From Chitinophaga eiseniae (GTDB lineage: Bacteria > Bacteroidota > Bacteroidia > Chitinophagales > Chitinophagaceae), in NCBI RefSeq assembly GCF_012641265.1, contig NZ_JABAHZ010000003.1, forward strand, positions 62,001 through 126,000: a DNA stretch of 64,000 nucleotides. Reading direction: 5' to 3'. Positions 63,442 to 64,000 of this stretch are shown one piece after another. The notes below the pieces were generated by a model. It saw only the letters and a program-made list of their open reading frames with translations, did no database searches and was not told the origin of the DNA. A program made the translations under genes and the position numbers. Positions within the stretch are counted from its first letter, which is position 1; the number at the start of each line of letters is the position of its first letter.

Positions 63442-64000
63442 ATGAATGAGTTTCTTGAAGAGTTGAAACGGCGGCATCAGCTGGCAGCAGCTAATGCCTA
63501 TCCCGCGACCGGTGCAGTAGATGATTTTGTCAGTAACCTGGTGAACTGGTTATTTCCGGAACATAAGGGGCAGGTAATTGCTGATCCGCAGTTATTAGAG
63601 CAATATAGTATTCAGCTGGCAACACAGTTGCAGCAACTATTGCATTCCATGGCCAACCAATTGCCCACCGATGCCTCCTCCCTGAGCCAGGCCTTTATGG
63701 GCAAGGTGCCGGTTATTTATGACGAATTAACCAAAGATGCCAGCGCCATGTACCAGGGCGACCCGGCCGCCTCCTGTATGTATGAGGTGATCCGTGCTTA
63801 TCCTGGTTTTTATGCGATTGCCTTTTACCGTATTGCGCATGCCCTGTATAACCTGAAGATACCGGTATTACCCCGTATGATTACGGAGCTGGCCCATTCC
63901 CGCACGGGCATAGACATACATCCGGGGGCTGTGATTGCGCCCTGGTGTTGTATAGACCATGGCACGGGTATTGTCATCGGGGAAACCAGCATCATCGGGC
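63442..64000 (+). CDS. cysE: Serine O-acetyltransferase, N-terminal part (3' end outside window)
   Basis: The frame is open from the ATG at 63442 to the end of the window (186 codons). The product begins NEFLEELKRRHQLAAANAYP and reads YPGFYAIAFYRIAHALYNL, followed by the start of the left-handed beta-helix: GIDIHPGAVIAPWCCIDHGTGIVIGETSIIG. This contains the catalytic His region of CysE (IDHGTG). It acetylates serine for cysteine synthesis. The long N-terminal helical part resembles the EpsC-type annotation common in Bacteroidota. Confidence 0.92.
   Translation, partial: MNEFLEELKRRHQLAAANAYPATGAVDDFVSNLVNWLFPEHKGQVIADPQLLEQYSIQLATQLQQLLHSMANQLPTDASSLSQAFMGKVPVIYDELTKDASAMYQGDPAASCMYEVIRAYPGFYAIAFYRIAHALYNLKIPVLPRMITELAHSRTGIDIHPGAVIAPWCCIDHGTGIVIGETSIIG

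Overview
The window looks like a chromosomal segment of a Bacteroidota bacterium, most likely a Chitinophaga-like member of the Chitinophagaceae. The evidence is the set of protein families (HU-CCDC81-like membrane protein, DUF4230, PmoA/DUF6807, a Bacteroidetes-type T6SS), promoters of the form TTG-N18-20-TAnnTTTG, weak or absent Shine-Dalgarno sites, and moderate GC. The genus is inferred. No rRNA, tRNA, CRISPR array, transposase or prophage is visible. Both end genes are cut by the window: an S9 peptidase C-terminus at the left and a serine acetyltransferase N-terminus at the right.

Layout. 0-8.1 kb: S9 peptidase tail, an AraC-type regulator, GNAT and DUF985 proteins, a DUF4230 protein, an RRM RNA-binding protein, then a leftward cluster of DoxX, thioesterase, cinA and a 2-oxoacid dehydrogenase E2. 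8.4-14.3 kb: an envelope trio of a 1025-aa TPR protein, a plug-less outer-membrane barrel and a membrane-anchored HU-like protein. 14.3-26.5 kb: sugar-nucleotide reductase, prolyl oligopeptidase, pfkA-pyk, a TetR/MFS pair with two matching operators, a second MFS, an aldehyde dehydrogenase, coaA, a Crp/Fnr regulator and a DoxX-like protein.

27.1-41.4 kb is the most striking region, a Bacteroidetes subtype iii type VI secretion locus. One leftward block holds tssG-tssN-tssK-tssO-tssD(hcp). A rightward block holds a PKD membrane protein (TssP candidate)-tssE-tssF. A second leftward block holds tssH(clpV)-tssB-tssC, followed by a VirB9/TraN-like periplasmic protein translationally coupled to a lytic transglycosylase. 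VgrG, PAAR, TssQ, TssR and any recognisable effector or immunity gene are absent from the window. The VirB9-like/transglycosylase pair is the best candidate for an under-described part of this machine. 41.8-47.5 kb carries a DUF3137 pair, a PmoA-family protein and a short operon headed by a gingipain-like (C25) cysteine peptidase with no signal peptide.

47.5-64 kb is mostly housekeeping: dipeptide epimerase, malQ with two starch-binding modules, dnaK, OmpA-family protein, GNAT, a small barrel, argS, a small TPR protein, cytidine deaminase, lepB, an NtrC-like regulator without a DNA-binding domain (followed by an alpha/beta hydrolase), GrpB family and serine acetyltransferase.

Intergenic DNA carries at least two families of dispersed inverted repeats: three CGCAAAG-type copies (one a perfect 33-bp palindrome arm pair) and two copies sharing AGCTATTATAGCGAATGA arms. 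A smaller GCTAAAAGCTAAA motif recurs just upstream of start codons.
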